From Streptomyces asoensis (GTDB lineage: Bacteria > Actinomycetota > Actinomycetes > Streptomycetales > Streptomycetaceae): DNA of 64,000 nt. A program made the translations under genes and the position numbers. The stretch spans positions 7,068,001-7,132,000 of the forward strand of contig NZ_CP049838.1 in the NCBI RefSeq assembly GCF_013085465.1, given 5' to 3'. A model generated the notes under the pieces. It did no database searches. It was given only the letters and a program-made list of their open reading frames with translations, and had not been told where the DNA came from. How positions within the stretch are numbered: the stretch's first letter is position 1; each line of letters starts with the position of its first letter. This document shows, one piece after another, positions 35,574 through 42,252 of this stretch.

Positions 35574-35990
35574 TCAGCCCTTGTCGGGGCAGGTGCGGCC
35601 CGCGTTGGTGGAGAACTCGCTGCCGTCCTCGTCGAGGCCGGTCGCGGCCGCGCCCATGTTGCCGCGGGCGAGCTTGCCGTTGGCGAGCCGGTTGTCGACG
35701 CTGGCGGTGCCGCCGCTGGAGCAGTTGATGTCGATGAAGTAGCCGGCCTCGGCGGTGAGCTTCTTCGTGACGGCGGTGAACACGTCTTTCAGGCCGGTGA
35801 GGCTGTCGACTTCGACGACGACCTGGCGGGTGTTGCCGCTGGTCTCCTGCTCGACGATTTTGTACGCGGGCGTCTTGGCCGCGGGGGCCTTCTTGGTCGG
35901 CTTCGCGTCGTCGCTGGTGTCGGTGCTGGTGCAGCCGGTGAGCGCGAGGGCGGTGATGGTGATGGCGGCGGCGATGTGGCGGTTTCGCAT
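35574..35990 (-). CDS. Prophage lipoprotein
   Basis: This 138-residue secreted protein has a signal peptide (MRNRHIAAAITITALALTGC) with lipobox LTGC, so Cys20 would be lipidated. A Thr/Lys/Ala linker precedes a domain with strands VVVEVDSLTGLKDVFTAVT, INCSSGGTASVDNRLANG and a late CPDKG. Cysteines in the domain may form a disulfide. AGGGGGG precedes the ATG. With its own hairpin terminator and likely promoter it looks like a moron expressed in the lysogen, for example a superinfection-exclusion lipoprotein; this function is inferred only from location and type. Confidence 0.8.
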   Translation of the reverse strand: MRNRHIAAAITITALALTGCTSTDTSDDAKPTKKAPAAKTPAYKIVEQETSGNTRQVVVEVDSLTGLKDVFTAVTKKLTAEAGYFIDINCSSGGTASVDNRLANGKLARGNMGAAATGLDEDGSEFSTNAGRTCPDKG

Positions 35991-36092
35991 GTTCCCCCCT
36001 GGAACGTGGTGCTGTGAGGGGGCATCATGCCGTATCCGCGTTGATCGTTTCCGGGCACGCCAGATCTGCGGGTCAGTGTGGGGCATGATCGG

Positions 36093-36104
36093 CTGAAACG
36101 TCAA
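36093..36104 (-). promoter_or_regulatory. Possible promoter element of the lipoprotein gene
   Basis: TTGACG (read on the minus strand from 36104 to 36099) is a good -35 hexamer within the 127-base spacer upstream of the lipoprotein ATG. No convincing -10 stands at the ideal distance, so the call is tentative. Confidence 0.3.
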
Positions 36105-36117
36105 GCAAGGTTGAGGT

Positions 36118-36396
36118 TCACGCCCGGGCGGCGATCCACTCGCCATCCTCGTCCAGCACCATGCGCACGCCGCAGCGGACACACACGCCACTGGACCGGG
36201 CGTCCCCGAACCCGGTCACGTCGGCCGGGTCATGCTCGAGGCAGGTACCGGTCATCCGCATGGCGACGACCAAGGCGGCTGCGGTTCCGGGCTCGGGCGG
36301 GATGCCGAGGAGGTCGTGTTCGAGGACGGCGATCCGGGTGGGGTTCGCGCGCGGCTGTGCGGGCGCTGGGGCTGGACGGCGGCGCCAGAACTTCAT
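36118..36396 (-). CDS. Small zinc-binding protein, 92 residues
   Basis: Starts MKFWRRRPAPAPAQP behind GAGAGGA. Cysteines at CLEHD and VCVRCGVRM near the C-terminal half suggest a zinc knuckle. Such Pro-rich small proteins with a C-terminal CxxC are frequent in Streptomyces phages. It sits between two matching hairpins together with the lipoprotein gene. Confidence 0.6.
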   Translation of the reverse strand: MKFWRRRPAPAPAQPRANPTRIAVLEHDLLGIPPEPGTAAALVVAMRMTGTCLEHDPADVTGFGDARSSGVCVRCGVRMVLDEDGEWIAARA

Positions 36397-36413
36397 GGGG
36401 TGATCCTCTCGCG

Positions 36414-36454
36414 CGAAGGCCCGGCCGTCACAGGGGTGAACGGCCGGGCCTTCG
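36414..36454. terminator. Perfect 15-bp hairpin, twin of the one at 35519
   Basis: CGAAGGCCCGGCCGT pairs fully with ACGGCCGGGCCTTCG across an 11-base loop. Its left arm repeats the bases at 35519-35532. The two hairpins bracket a two-gene cassette. Confidence 0.7.
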
Positions 36455-36501
36455 TGTTGCCGAGCGGTCCCGGCGCGTAGCCCACAGTGTGTCAGGCCGA
36501 G

Positions 36502-36681
36502 TCAGTCGTCGTCCTCACCTACGGCAACCTCAACCTGCTTGATCTTCCCGCTCGTCGACAGCTCAGCACGCACGGGATTCGAGCCGGGCGCGCCGACCTT
36601 CCGTGCGTTCTCGACGAACTCGGCGAGCTCGTCCAACGTGAGGTCTTTGTCTTCCCCGGTGAAGCGCAGCGCAGCAGGCAT
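36502..36681 (-). CDS. Small acidic protein, 59 residues
   Basis: Reads MPAALRFTGEDKDLTLDELAEF and ends in VEVAVGEDDD. A pattern of strand, LTLDELAEFVENARKVG helix, strand is visible. A GTG at about 36699 is an alternative start. No family recognised. Confidence 0.55.
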   Translation of the reverse strand: MPAALRFTGEDKDLTLDELAEFVENARKVGAPGSNPVRAELSTSGKIKQVEVAVGEDDD

Positions 36682-36702
36682 GCCCTCATGGTGGCGCACG
36701 AA

Positions 36703-36733
36703 GGCCCCGCCGGGGGAGTGGTGCGGCGGGGCC
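36703..36733 (-). terminator. Terminator after the Spd-like cluster
   Basis: GGCCCCGCC and GGCGGGGCC form a 9-bp stem with a 13-base loop, 17 bases beyond the stop codon at 36750, ending the membrane-gene operon. Confidence 0.65.
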
Positions 36734-36749
36734 GGGCTGGTACGGAGGT

Positions 36750-37370
36750 CTACTTCACGGGCTGGTGGCGGTGCTCGTCGGACAGATCGTAGATGATCAG
36801 GCCCCCGTTGGTGCGCTGGACCCGCACCCCCTTCCCACCCTCCTCCCCTCCACCGTTGTTGCCGTTGTCGTTGTCGCCTGACCTGCAACAACAACCGACT
36901 CCATGCGGGTCGGCGGGAGAGGGAGAGGGGGCGGCCGGGATGGCCTCCTTACGTACGGCCGGCCCGTTCCCCTCTCGCGTGCGGCTGGCCTTCCAGGGGA
37001 TGCCCGCCTCCTCGAGGAGCGCCTTCACGACCTTGGTGTCGGAGAGCTTCAGGTCGTCGCGGAGGCGGGTGAGGAGGACTCCCTTGTCGTCACCGATGAG
37101 ACGGCGGAGGGCGGCGCCAACGTCCGGCTGCTCCCTCTCGACAGCTGCGCCCTCGTCGGGGTCGCGGCGGTCCCGGATCCACCCGCGGGTCTTCTGCCAG
37201 ACGCAGGTCCCGATGATCCCGACGATCACGTAGGCGATCTCGGGCCACACGGCGACGATCCCCCACACGGCGCCGAGCAGGACGAGGACGGCCTTCGCTG
37301 TCCGCTCGCTCATCCCGCCCGGCTCCCCCGCCTCCTCCGGATCGGTCCCGCCGGCCTCCTCGGTGCTCAC
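36750..37370 (-). CDS. Membrane protein with winged-helix-like C-terminus (Spd-cluster)
   Basis: This 206-residue protein has a hydrophobic pair near residues 25-58 (AVLVLLGAVWGIVAVW; IAYVIVGIIGTCVW), then a cytoplasmic domain with LLTRLRDDLKLSDTKVVKALLEEAGIP that looks like a winged helix, and an Asn/Gly/Asp low-complexity stretch near 165-185. GTG 37370 overlaps the previous stop as GTGA. The mix of membrane anchor and DNA-binding-like domain recalls proteins of Streptomyces conjugative plasmids. Confidence 0.55.
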   Translation of the reverse strand: MSTEEAGGTDPEEAGEPGGMSERTAKAVLVLLGAVWGIVAVWPEIAYVIVGIIGTCVWQKTRGWIRDRRDPDEGAAVEREQPDVGAALRRLIGDDKGVLLTRLRDDLKLSDTKVVKALLEEAGIPWKASRTREGNGPAVRKEAIPAAPSPSPADPHGVGCCCRSGDNDNGNNGGGEEGGKGVRVQRTNGGLIIYDLSDEHRHQPVK

Positions 37371-37873
37371 CCGAACACCCCCGTGAAGCCGGTCCCGGCC
37401 AGGTTCACGCCCGAGCCGAGCGGGATCGCAGCCACGCCGGCCACGTTCCCGGACAGAGCCACGAGGATCCCGGCCAGCGCGCCGAGCAGGATCTTCGACT
37501 TGGACTGCTGCGGCCCCCACTTCAGCAGAGCGATCAGCACGACCGTCAGCAGGAACACGATGACGTAGCCGCCGTCGGTGAGGACCAGCTGGTGCGCGCG
37601 GGTGACGTCGGGGGCGTTGCCGCCGATGCCGTAGACGAGCGCGCCGTAGCCGATGACGTTGCCTGCCCACAGGGCGAGCCAGGTGACGCCGCCGAGGAGG
37701 GAGAACGCGCCGAGGGCGGCGAGGGCGGCGAGCATCCCGTACAGCTTGGCGAGGACGTACGGCACGATGGCGCCCCACCGGCGTTTCTCCTTCATCCACC
37801 AGCGCATCAGGAACAGCAGGTCGATGCCGACGCCGAGGGCGACTCCCCCGAGGTTGATGGCCATGTACGGCAT
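37367..37873 (-). CDS. Multi-spanning membrane protein (Spd-cluster)
   Basis: This 168-residue protein has about five hydrophobic segments (for example AKLYGMLAALAALGAFSLL, GGYVIVFLLTVVLIALL and the Gly-rich C-terminus). It lies in an operon of four coupled membrane-protein genes. No precise family; general resemblance to spread proteins of Streptomyces plasmids. Confidence 0.55.
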   Translation of the reverse strand: MPYMAINLGGVALGVGIDLLFLMRWWMKEKRRWGAIVPYVLAKLYGMLAALAALGAFSLLGGVTWLALWAGNVIGYGALVYGIGGNAPDVTRAHQLVLTDGGYVIVFLLTVVLIALLKWGPQQSKSKILLGALAGILVALSGNVAGVAAIPLGSGVNLAGTGFTGVFG

Positions 37874-37874
37874 T

Positions 37875-38033
37875 TCAGTGGCTCCAGATCGTGGCGATGT
37901 AGGCGATGGGGAGTGTGAGGAGGATGACGGTGCAGGCGGCGGGGCCGAGGTAGGCGAGTGGGGCGCGGCGGGGGGCTATCGCGTGGAGGCCGACGGCGGC
38001 GAGGACCGCAGCCGTCGGCCAGAGGAGGCCCAT
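37875..38033 (-). CDS. Small two-helix membrane protein
   Basis: This 52-residue protein (MGLLWPTAAVLAAVGLHAI, then a second helix near 30-48) starts at ATG 38033, overlapping the stop of the upstream gene by one base (TGATG). It is similar in type to the tiny SpdA-like membrane proteins of Streptomyces plasmids. Function unproven. Confidence 0.6.
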   Translation of the reverse strand: MGLLWPTAAVLAAVGLHAIAPRRAPLAYLGPAACTVILLTLPIAYIATIWSH

Positions 38034-38875
38034 CACGCGCTCCGGAGGTAGCGGCCGACGGTGTCCGGGCGGGCGTTGGCGTCGGCGACCTTGTGGACGT
38101 ACCGCAGGACCGCGTCCGGATCGGTGATCCCGGAATCCCGGGCAGTCCGGACCGCGTCCTTCACGGTCATCGGCCCGGCGAGGGTCGGGAGCGGGCTGGC
38201 GGATCCGGACTGCGGATCGGATCCGCAGTCCGGATCCGCGGATCCGCGGTCCGGATCGCTGGTCAGGGAGCGCCGCTCGGCGTCGAGGACGGCCTCGCCG
38301 CGCTGCAACTCCCGCTGGATCGGGATCATCGCGAGCTTCCCGTCGAGGGCTGCGCGCCGCTTCGCCACCCACTGCTGCGTCCGCGAGTCGAGGGGTCGGG
38401 CGTGCACACGCATGGCGATGGTCCAGCCGCCCTTGGCGAGCGCGGACACGGCCGCGCCGACCGCGCCGACGACCATCTGGTCGAAGACGTAGCCGTGCGC
38501 AAAGACTGCGGCCATGGACACGGCGAGGGCCCAGCGCCCGGCTCTGCGGGGGGCCTTGGCGCGCTCAGGGTCGGAGCGCAGCAGCCACTCGACGGCCATG
38601 CACATGATCCATGTGAGGTCGAAGGCGACGCCGGCCGCGTAGGCGATGACCGCGACGACGGACATGGCGAGGAGTCCGCCGATCGCGCTGGTGCTCCAGA
38701 CGAGGGCGACGGTGACGAGGAGGGTGGCGCCGATGGTGACGGCGGTGCGGACGATCTGGTCCCAGTCGCGGGGCGGGGCAGGGACCTCGATGGTCTCGGT
38801 GTCGAGGACCATCTCGGTGACGCCGTCGACGGTGTGGGGTACGAGGCGGGTCCGCTCGATGCTGCGGGTCTTCAC
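38033..38875 (-). CDS. SpdB-like plasmid spread protein homologue
   Basis: This 280-residue protein has four hydrophobic segments (near residues 43-62, 66-90, 113-135 and 137-155), then a basic helical domain (TQQWVAKRRAALDGKLAMIP), a low-complexity Asp/Pro/Ser linker, and a C-terminal HTH-like end (DAVLRYVHKVADANARPDTVGRYL). This plan, membrane bundle plus cytoplasmic HTH, resembles DUF2637/SpdB-type proteins that help Streptomyces plasmids spread between hyphal compartments. No TraB/FtsK-like translocase is present in the window. Confidence 0.5.
   Translation of the reverse strand: MKTRSIERTRLVPHTVDGVTEMVLDTETIEVPAPPRDWDQIVRTAVTIGATLLVTVALVWSTSAIGGLLAMSVVAVIAYAAGVAFDLTWIMCMAVEWLLRSDPERAKAPRRAGRWALAVSMAAVFAHGYVFDQMVVGAVGAAVSALAKGGWTIAMRVHARPLDSRTQQWVAKRRAALDGKLAMIPIQRELQRGEAVLDAERRSLTSDPDRGSADPDCGSDPQSGSASPLPTLAGPMTVKDAVRTARDSGITDPDAVLRYVHKVADANARPDTVGRYLRSA
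38201..38237. repeat. Perfect 37-bp palindrome in the SpdB-like gene
   Basis: Two 18-base arms (beginning GGATCCGGACTGC) are exact reverse complements around a single central G at 38219. Further GGATCCG/CCGCGG repeats continue to about 38258. It encodes the low-complexity linker. It could be a cis-acting DNA site rather than only coding sequence. Confidence 0.8.
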
Positions 38876-38901
38876 GGTGCTCCTCCGGGAGCGGCATGGG
38901 A

Positions 38902-38945
38902 CCGGCCTCCCGCGGCCGTGGGGGAACGGAATCGCGGGAGGCCGG
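38902..38945 (-). terminator. Hairpin between small genes and the SpdB-like gene
   Basis: CCGGCCTCCCGCG and CGCGGGAGGCCGG form a perfect 13-bp stem with an 18-base loop, just upstream of the SpdB-like start codon and 17 bases after the stop of the 63-residue gene. Confidence 0.7.
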
Positions 38946-38961
38946 CCGATCTGGGGGTGGG

Positions 38962-39153
38962 TCAGGGGGCGTAGAGGCCGCGGCGGCGGCGCTCGTTCTC
39001 GCGGTCGCGCTGCTCCCAGGCGTCGGCTGCGGCTCCGGCGCGGCGGGCTCCGCTGGTCTTGGAGCGGAAGAACCGCCCGACCGACCCGGTGACGCTGGTT
39101 CCTGCGGCCGGGTAGGCGCGGGTGGACTGCTCGCGGGTGCGGCGCCAGGCCAT
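38962..39153 (-). CDS. Small basic protein, 63 residues
   Basis: Reads MAWRRTREQSTRAYPAAG and ends in a highly charged helix (DAWEQRDRENERRRRG). It overlaps its upstream neighbour by one base (TGATG). Proteins of this shape occur beside spread genes in Streptomyces integrative elements; function unknown. Confidence 0.55.
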   Translation of the reverse strand: MAWRRTREQSTRAYPAAGTSVTGSVGRFFRSKTSGARRAGAAADAWEQRDRENERRRRGLYAP

Positions 39154-39323
39154 CAGATGCACCGTCCTGGGAGGACGCCTTGCCGCTCGCCGGGCCCGCC
39201 TTGCGCCTGCTGCTCGCGGGTGACGCCTTGCTGCGTGGCGTAGTCGTCGGCGGCGCGGGCGAGGAGCTGTTCCGGGGTGGCGTTCGCGTCGTCGTGGTGG
39301 GGGCTCGGGGTCTGCTCGCTCAT
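39153..39323 (-). CDS. Small protein, 56 residues
   Basis: This polar protein (MSEQTPSPHHDDANATPEQ) has one helix with LLARAADDYATQQGVTREQQ. Coupled on both sides by short overlaps. No family recognised. Confidence 0.5.
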   Translation of the reverse strand: MSEQTPSPHHDDANATPEQLLARAADDYATQQGVTREQQAQGGPGERQGVLPGRCI

Positions 39324-39607
39324 GCGGTCACCGCCGGACGGCTCGCGCTGGCGAAGACGCAGATGGTGTCGAGGAACGTGGGGTCGGCGAGGCGGACCAC
39401 GCGGAGCGGCTGGCCGTCGCGGTCGGTGGTCTCCCACTCCTCGACGCCGCCGCCGGTGGCGCGTTCCACGGCGATCAACGCCTCGGTGGCCGGGACGGTG
39501 TCGGTTCCCCAGACGGTGCCGTAGTTGTCGAAGTTGACGACGGTGCCGGGCGGGAGGCCGGCGAAGGGGCTGGGCTGCTTGGGGGGCTGGTCGGTACGGT
39601 TGGCCAT
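39320..39607 (-). CDS. Unknown protein, 95 residues
   Basis: This protein starts MANRTDQPPKQPSPFAGLPP and contains a beta-rich core (GTVVNFDNYGTVWGTDT, then EEWETTDRDGQPLRVVRLAD). It is the first gene of a leftward group that begins opposite the HTH gene at 39774. AAGGCAGG serves as ribosome site. Function unknown. Confidence 0.55.
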   Translation of the reverse strand: MANRTDQPPKQPSPFAGLPPGTVVNFDNYGTVWGTDTVPATEALIAVERATGGGVEEWETTDRDGQPLRVVRLADPTFLDTICVFASASRPAVTA

Positions 39608-39643
39608 GAGGGCCTGCCTTTTCGTGATGGTTGAGGTGGGCCT

Positions 39644-39686
39644 GGCCCCGTCCCGGAGCGCCAACTCAGCGGGACGGGGCCGTTTT
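39644..39686 (+). terminator. Strong hairpin with T-tract in divergent spacer
   Basis: GGCCCCGTCCCG pairs with CGGGACGGGGCC across a 14-base loop and is followed on the plus strand by GTTTT. It lies in the leader of the minus-strand group, upstream of the plus-strand HTH gene, and could insulate that gene or act as an attenuator for the opposite strand. Confidence 0.6.
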
Positions 39687-39716
39687 GCATCAGTAGCGCG
39701 GTGCCACTTCCAGCAC

Positions 39717-39735
39717 TGTAGGGGAACCCCCTACA
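39717..39735. promoter_or_regulatory. Operator-like palindrome TGTAGGGG-N3-CCCCTACA
   Basis: A perfect 8-bp dyad with a 3-base spacer overlaps a -10-like TACACT (39732-39737). It sits just upstream of the HTH gene at 39774 and is its likely autoregulatory site. Confidence 0.6.
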
Positions 39736-39773
39736 CTTTGGCCAGTGGCCCGCCCAAGGAGAAGGGGCCGGGT

Positions 39774-40067
39774 GTGACCGAGGAGGCGCAGCGGGTGTTC
39801 GATGCCATCGACGCTGTCAAGGCGATCGCCGACCCGACCGAGAGAGCGCGAGCCCTCGGCGAGGTGCTGAAGGCTCTGCCGGGGCAGAACAAGGCGCTGA
39901 AGGAGGCGCGGCAGGCGGCCGTGAGTGAGCTGCTCGCGCGGCCGGGTGCGTCGCTGCGCACGGTCGGTGCAGAGTTGAACATCAGCTTCAGCACGGTGCA
40001 GGACATCGTGAAGGGCTACTCGGGCTCGGGGAAGAACCGGCCGAAGACGGAGGCGTCGGATGGATGA
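39774..40067 (+). CDS. Small HTH regulator, plus strand
   Basis: This 97-residue protein has an acidic helical N-terminus (RVFDAIDAVKAIADPTERARAL) and a C-terminal HTH (LLARPGASLRTVGAELNISFSTVQDIV). It starts at GTG 39774 behind AAGGAGAAGGGG. An 11-codon leader ORF (GTG 39745, VARPRRRGRV) ends in a TGA that overlaps this GTG, so translation may be coupled to a short leader. It is isolated between two leftward operons. Confidence 0.7.
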   Translation: MTEEAQRVFDAIDAVKAIADPTERARALGEVLKALPGQNKALKEARQAAVSELLARPGASLRTVGAELNISFSTVQDIVKGYSGSGKNRPKTEASDG

Positions 40068-40169
40068 GCTGGTGCGGTCGCTGCATGCCACGCGTCCGAC
40101 CGAGGGGTAGCTCGCGGGCAGGGCCTGGGCGTACGGTCGGTCTGCACCATGATGGGGGGCGCCCATCGA

Positions 40170-40202
40170 CGGCCCGCCGATCCTCACGGGGACGGCGGGC
40201 CG
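40170..40202. terminator. Bidirectional terminator between convergent genes
   Basis: CGGCCCGCCG and CGGCGGGCCG form a 10-bp stem with a 13-base loop between the HTH gene (ending 40067) and the minus-strand gene ending at 40211. Confidence 0.7.
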
Positions 40203-40210
40203 CGTGCTGC

Positions 40211-40417
40211 TCACGGCCGCACGGTCTCCTCGTAGGCGTAGTCCATCCTGAGGCAGTCGCCTTGCAGGCTCATGCCGCGCAGGAGGTAGTGGGCAACAGC
40301 GCCCGGATCGTGGTCCAGCGGCCGACTGACGCGTCCTCCCGCTGAGGCCGGGGCAGCTTGGTCCCAGCTGAGTCCGTCGAGCGGACCACCGTAGAGAGTG
40401 ATGCGAAGGGCGCGCAT
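40211..40417 (-). CDS. Small unknown protein, 68 residues
   Basis: Begins MRALRITLYGGPLDGLSWDQ, a start motif (LYGGPLDG) seen in many actinophage small proteins of unknown function, then VAHYLLRGMSLQGDCLRMDYAYE. GAGGCAC precedes the ATG 40417. It appears to be its own transcription unit between two terminators. Confidence 0.6.
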   Translation of the reverse strand: MRALRITLYGGPLDGLSWDQAAPASAGGRVSRPLDHDPGAVAHYLLRGMSLQGDCLRMDYAYEETVRP

Positions 40418-40470
40418 AGGGCCGTGCCTCCCACTGAGGAGTTCTGGGCCCCGCGCCTGCAAGAAGTCTA

Positions 40471-40494
40471 GGGCGCGGCACTGACACCGCGCCC
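40471..40494 (-). terminator. Terminator after the 237-residue gene
   Basis: GGGCGCGG and CCGCGCCC form an 8-bp stem with an 8-base loop, starting 5 bases beyond the stop codon at 40500. Confidence 0.65.
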
Positions 40495-40499
40495 CAGCC

Positions 40500-41213
40500 C
40501 TACGCTGCGATCACTCCCTCAGCCCAGACCACCCCGCACCCCGTGCAGTGCGCGAGCGGCGGCCGGCCCTCCCCGCCGTGGACGTCGATCGCCCCACCAC
40601 AGCCGTGCCGCTGCTCCAGCGTCCGCCGCTGCGCCGCAATGTCCAGCGCCCGCTCGACTCGCTCGGCGGCGCCGGCCGCGACCACACCGATCTGCTCCAG
40701 CTGCACCACCGTCAACGCGCGGAACGGGCCGCCCTTCCCCTCGATCCGGGCCAGCAGCCACAGCGCGGTGTACGAGGCGGAGCGGCGGCGGCCGGTCCAC
40801 CTCCAGCGGCGCGGGTCCGCCGCGTCGGCGCGTGCGAGTTGGTTGCGGCGTTCCCGGTCGGCGGCCGGCCAGTTGCTGGGGGCGAACGGCATGGGCGCGC
40901 GCTGTACGTCGGCGGCGATCTGGTCGGCGGTTCCGTGGAGGGAGGCCTCGACGGCACGCATGGTGTCGAGGATGTGGAGTCGGACGGGGACGGGGCGGAC
41001 GCCGATCTGGATCGGGTCGCGTTCCTGGCTGCGGAGGTGGGCGGCGTGGGCGCGGTCGTAGTTGAACTCGGCGCGGTCGGCATCTTCGAGGCGGGCGAGG
41101 TAGCCGCGGAGGCCGAGGCCGAACGCGCCGAGTTGGGTGGGCTGGCCTACGGCTTCGTGGAGGTCCGCCCAATGCAGGGCGACGGTGCGAAGGTTCGTGG
41201 CGGCGGTGGTCAT
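40500..41213 (-). CDS. Unknown protein with C-terminal zinc ribbon
   Basis: This 237-residue protein is helical, with LHWADLHEAVGQPTQLGAFG at the start, a basic centre and a C-terminal CGGAIDVHGGEGRPP...CTGCG ribbon (two Cys pairs with a His nearby). Similar proteins are common in Streptomyces prophages and integrative elements; function unknown. Confidence 0.6.
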   Translation of the reverse strand: MTTAATNLRTVALHWADLHEAVGQPTQLGAFGLGLRGYLARLEDADRAEFNYDRAHAAHLRSQERDPIQIGVRPVPVRLHILDTMRAVEASLHGTADQIAADVQRAPMPFAPSNWPAADRERRNQLARADAADPRRWRWTGRRRSASYTALWLLARIEGKGGPFRALTVVQLEQIGVVAAGAAERVERALDIAAQRRTLEQRHGCGGAIDVHGGEGRPPLAHCTGCGVVWAEGVIAA

Positions 41214-41310
41214 CGTGACTCCCGTGGTGCGGTGGGGCGGTACGGTGATCGCACCGGATGGGGCGTGCCTGGCCTGGGGAGGTCGAGTGGGCGCGCCCCT
41301 TCGTCGTTGC

Positions 41311-41472
41311 TCAGTCGTCGGCGGAGATCAGGCTGGCGATGCCGAGCCACGTGAGGACGGTGGCGATAACGCCGACGATCCCGGCGAGCTGGCCGTCCGC
41401 AGTGAGGCCGTAGGTGACGCCTCCGGAGACGGCGCCGAGGATGACGCCGAGGATGAAGGTGGGCACGGTCAC
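41311..41472 (-). CDS. Tiny membrane protein, 53 residues
   Basis: Two hydrophobic segments (VPTFILGVILGAVSGGVTYG and GIVGVIATVLTWLGIASLI) make up nearly the whole protein. GTG 41472 overlaps the upstream stop (GTGA). Function unknown. Confidence 0.55.
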   Translation of the reverse strand: MTVPTFILGVILGAVSGGVTYGLTADGQLAGIVGVIATVLTWLGIASLISADD

Positions 41473-41741
41473 TGCTCCTTGGTCTGGTCGGTGCCGGGCT
41501 GCTGCTCCGGCGGGTGGATCGCGTGGTGCAGCTCGACGAGCCGCCGGTCCCACCAGCGGGACAGGCTCGTGCCGAGCGGCGGCGGCCCGGCCTTCACCCA
41601 CCGCTCGTAGAGGGCGATGACGCGGGTGACGTCCTGCTCGGCGGATCGGTGGAGCGCGGCGAACACGCGGGTGGTCTTCTCGGCCCGGTCGCTTCGGTCG
41701 CTGCCGGGCCGGGCAGGCCGAGGGCGTCGCACATCGAGCAC
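41469..41741 (-). CDS. Small helical protein overlapping the next gene in another frame
   Basis: This 90-residue frame reads EKTTRVFAALHRSAEQDVTRVIALYERWVKAG and ends RWWDRRLVELHHAIHPPEQQ. Its start codon (GTG 41741) has no ribosome site and overlaps the preceding ORF by 148 bases in the -1 frame. The two may be one gene joined by frameshifting, or one may carry a sequence error. Confidence 0.5.
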   Translation of the reverse strand: MLDVRRPRPARPGSDRSDRAEKTTRVFAALHRSAEQDVTRVIALYERWVKAGPPPLGTSLSRWWDRRLVELHHAIHPPEQQPGTDQTKEQ

Positions 41742-41875
41742 AGCGCGAAGGACGTGCCCTCGCCTCGGGCGATGCGGCGTGCCTCGCTGTGGACTTGGCG
41801 GGCCCGCTCGACGACGGCGTACAGCTGGTCGAGGGCGTCGCTGGTGATGCTGTCGACGGTGTGGCGGTCGGTCAC
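41594..41875 (-). CDS. Small helical protein (DALDQLY type), possibly frameshifted
   Basis: Begins MTDRHTVDSITSDALDQLYAVVERARQ, a pattern common in Streptomyces phage and plasmid proteins of unknown function, with CSMC near residue 46. After about residue 63 the frame turns into a low-complexity Pro/Ser tail, while the -1 frame (ending at 41469) keeps a normal helical composition. The real product may switch frames near 41690. The ATG overlaps the next upstream gene. Confidence 0.5.
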   Translation of the reverse strand: MTDRHTVDSITSDALDQLYAVVERARQVHSEARRIARGEGTSFALCSMCDALGLPGPAATEATGPRRPPACSPRSTDPPSRTSPASSPSTSGG

Positions 41876-42252
41876 TGGCCGTTCCTGTCGTGGAGGCCGA
41901 GGGCGTGGCGCACCCCGGGGAAGCGGTCGTTGGCGTAGCTCATGCGCTGGATCTGGAAGTCGACCGGCAGACCTGTGCGGAACCGGGCGAGTTCGCTAAT
42001 CGCGGCGCAGATCAGGCCCCACCTGCCGTCCTCGTGGGCCGGTCGGTCCTGGGGAAACAGGGCATCGAACTCGTCGTCAGGCAGGATCAGCCGGACGTCG
42101 ACGTCCCGCCACGTCTTGCCGATGGCAGCCGTGCCGACGAGGTAGGGGACGTGGCCGAACGCGGCGTCGATCTCGCGTCCGAACGCGTCGAGGTGGAGGG
42201 CGGCGGGCATGCCGACGCCGACCATGGGGCGGGGTGCGGGTTGGTTGGTCAT
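41872..42252 (-). CDS. Minimal nucleotidyltransferase-like protein
   Basis: This 126-residue protein has a Pol-beta superfamily signature: VGTAAIGKTWRDVDVRLIL, with G40-T41 and Asp50-x-Asp52, plus a third acidic residue Asp98 in LPVDFQIQRM. Minimal NTases of this size usually modify proteins or RNA, or act as antitoxins; target unknown. ATG 42252 overlaps the previous stop by 4 bases. No HEPN partner with a convincing motif is adjacent. Confidence 0.65.
   Translation of the reverse strand: MTNQPAPRPMVGVGMPAALHLDAFGREIDAAFGHVPYLVGTAAIGKTWRDVDVRLILPDDEFDALFPQDRPAHEDGRWGLICAAISELARFRTGLPVDFQIQRMSYANDRFPGVRHALGLHDRNGQ

Noticed and set aside
40062..40110. 16-codon ORF after the HTH gene (MDELVRSLH)
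   Set aside because: Too short, with no conservation clue or ribosome site of its own; probably chance.
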